NCBI GenBank assembly: GCA_030042795.1
Contig: JASHYZ010000148.1
Location: 1 to 6,251, forward strand
Reading direction: 5' to 3'
DNA length: 6,251 nucleotides
Origin: Terriglobia bacterium
GTDB lineage: Bacteria; Acidobacteriota; Terriglobia; UBA7540
Position numbers and translations under genes: made by a program. The notes under the pieces are model-generated. The model had not been told where the DNA came from. It saw only the letters and a list, made by a program, of their open reading frames with translations, and did no database searches. Shown here piece by piece: positions 5,645 through 6,251 of this stretch. Each line of letters begins with the position of its first letter. Position 1 is the first letter of the stretch.

Positions 5645-6251
5645 ATGTCATGGACGCGAGATAAAGCCTTAGCACTCATTCGTGAGGTTGGTCTGGTGCC
5701 GATCATCCGCACCTCCTCGCCCGAGGATGCCTGGCGCGCCGCCGAGGCTCTGGTCGAAGGCGGGGTCGGTATCGCAGAAATCACCATGACGGTGCCCGGC
5801 GCCATTCACGTGATCGAGAAGGTCGCTGACAAGTTCGGCGAGCGGGTGCTGTTGGGCGCCGGCACCATTCTTGATGAACAGAGCTGCCGCTCCGCGCTCC
5901 TCGCGGGCGCGGAGTTCATCGTGACGCCCGGACTCAAGGCGCCGATCATCGAGATGGCGCGGCGGTACAGCAAGGCGTGCTTTCCGGGAGCGCTCACCCC
6001 CACCGAAGTTCTCGCCGCCTGGGAAGCAGGCGCGGACATGGTGAAAATATTCCCCTGCGGGCCGGCGGGCGGGCCGAAGTACATCAAGGCGCTCAAGGGA
6101 CCTTACCCGCACATTGACATGGTTCCCACCGGCGGCGTCAACCTGGAGAACACGGCCGAGTTTATCGCGGCAGGAGCGTCAGCAGTGGCCGTGGGCGGCG
6201 AGTTGGTGAATCTGTCGCACCTGCGAGCGGGCAAGCTGGACGAGATTGTGG
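5645..6251 (+). CDS. eda: KDPG aldolase, 3' end outside the window
   Basis: Splits 2-keto-3-deoxy-6-phosphogluconate into pyruvate and glyceraldehyde 3-phosphate; relatives also act on 4-hydroxy-2-oxoglutarate or on KDP-galactonate. This is a class I, Schiff-base TIM-barrel enzyme of the cytoplasm. Visible landmarks are GLVPIIRT (16-23), AEITMTV with Glu45 as the likely general acid/base, GAGTI (71-75), VTPGL (93-97), FPGALTPTE (113-121), DMVKIFPCGP with Lys134 as the likely Schiff-base lysine, and PTGGV (161-165) and AVGG (182-185) as phosphate-binding turns. Positions closely parallel E. coli Eda (Glu45, Lys133). 202 codons are present against about 205-220 for the family, so only the extreme C-terminus is missing. 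GGAGAAG at 5635-5641 supports ATG 5645 over the ATG at 5650, which is out of frame. It lies 108 bases after kdgK, with a long hairpin in between. Confidence 0.94.
   Translation, partial: MSWTRDKALALIREVGLVPIIRTSSPEDAWRAAEALVEGGVGIAEITMTVPGAIHVIEKVADKFGERVLLGAGTILDEQSCRSALLAGAEFIVTPGLKAPIIEMARRYSKACFPGALTPTEVLAAWEAGADMVKIFPCGPAGGPKYIKALKGPYPHIDMVPTGGVNLENTAEFIAAGASAVAVGGELVNLSHLRAGKLDEIV

Overview
All supported genes in this window lie on the + strand. GC content is fairly high in the coding regions (I estimate about 60%). The intergenic spacers are visibly more A/T-rich. The gene content (a secreted TPR protein, a Tat-exported phosphatase-like protein, a KdgK-type sugar kinase with a GGGD motif) and the A/T-rich heptamer-like repeats between genes suggest a soil-type Acidobacteriota genome. 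This is an impression from style, not a proven assignment.

Layout. Bases 1-459 hold no convincing gene. Next come three tightly packed genes: a secreted tetratricopeptide-repeat protein (460-1863), a twin-arginine-exported protein of the alkaline phosphatase-like/DUF1501-like type (start uncertain, ending at 3109), and a 403-residue soluble protein of unknown function (3115-4326). Gaps of about 10 and 5 bases suggest co-transcription. However, a promoter-like sequence and a strong Shine-Dalgarno-like sequence sit between the first two genes, so the second and third may also be expressed on their own, and the second may start at an unusual codon.

A 181-base spacer (4327-4507) carries a 78-base nested palindromic element and, nearer the next gene, a GTGATA-CGC-TATCAC palindrome that is a good candidate operator. 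Then come a 2-keto-3-deoxygluconate kinase (kdgK, 4508-5536), a 108-base spacer dominated by a long hairpin made of 7-base repeats (5554-5621), and a KDPG aldolase (eda, 5645 to the window edge, missing its last residues).

The last two genes form a two-step route: KDG is phosphorylated to KDPG, which is split to pyruvate and glyceraldehyde 3-phosphate. This is the shared lower part of uronate breakdown and of the semi-phosphorylative Entner-Doudoroff pathway. The first three genes have no visible link to that route. The least understood items are the 403-residue protein with its exported partner, the ambiguous start of the phosphatase-like gene, and the two intergenic hairpin elements.
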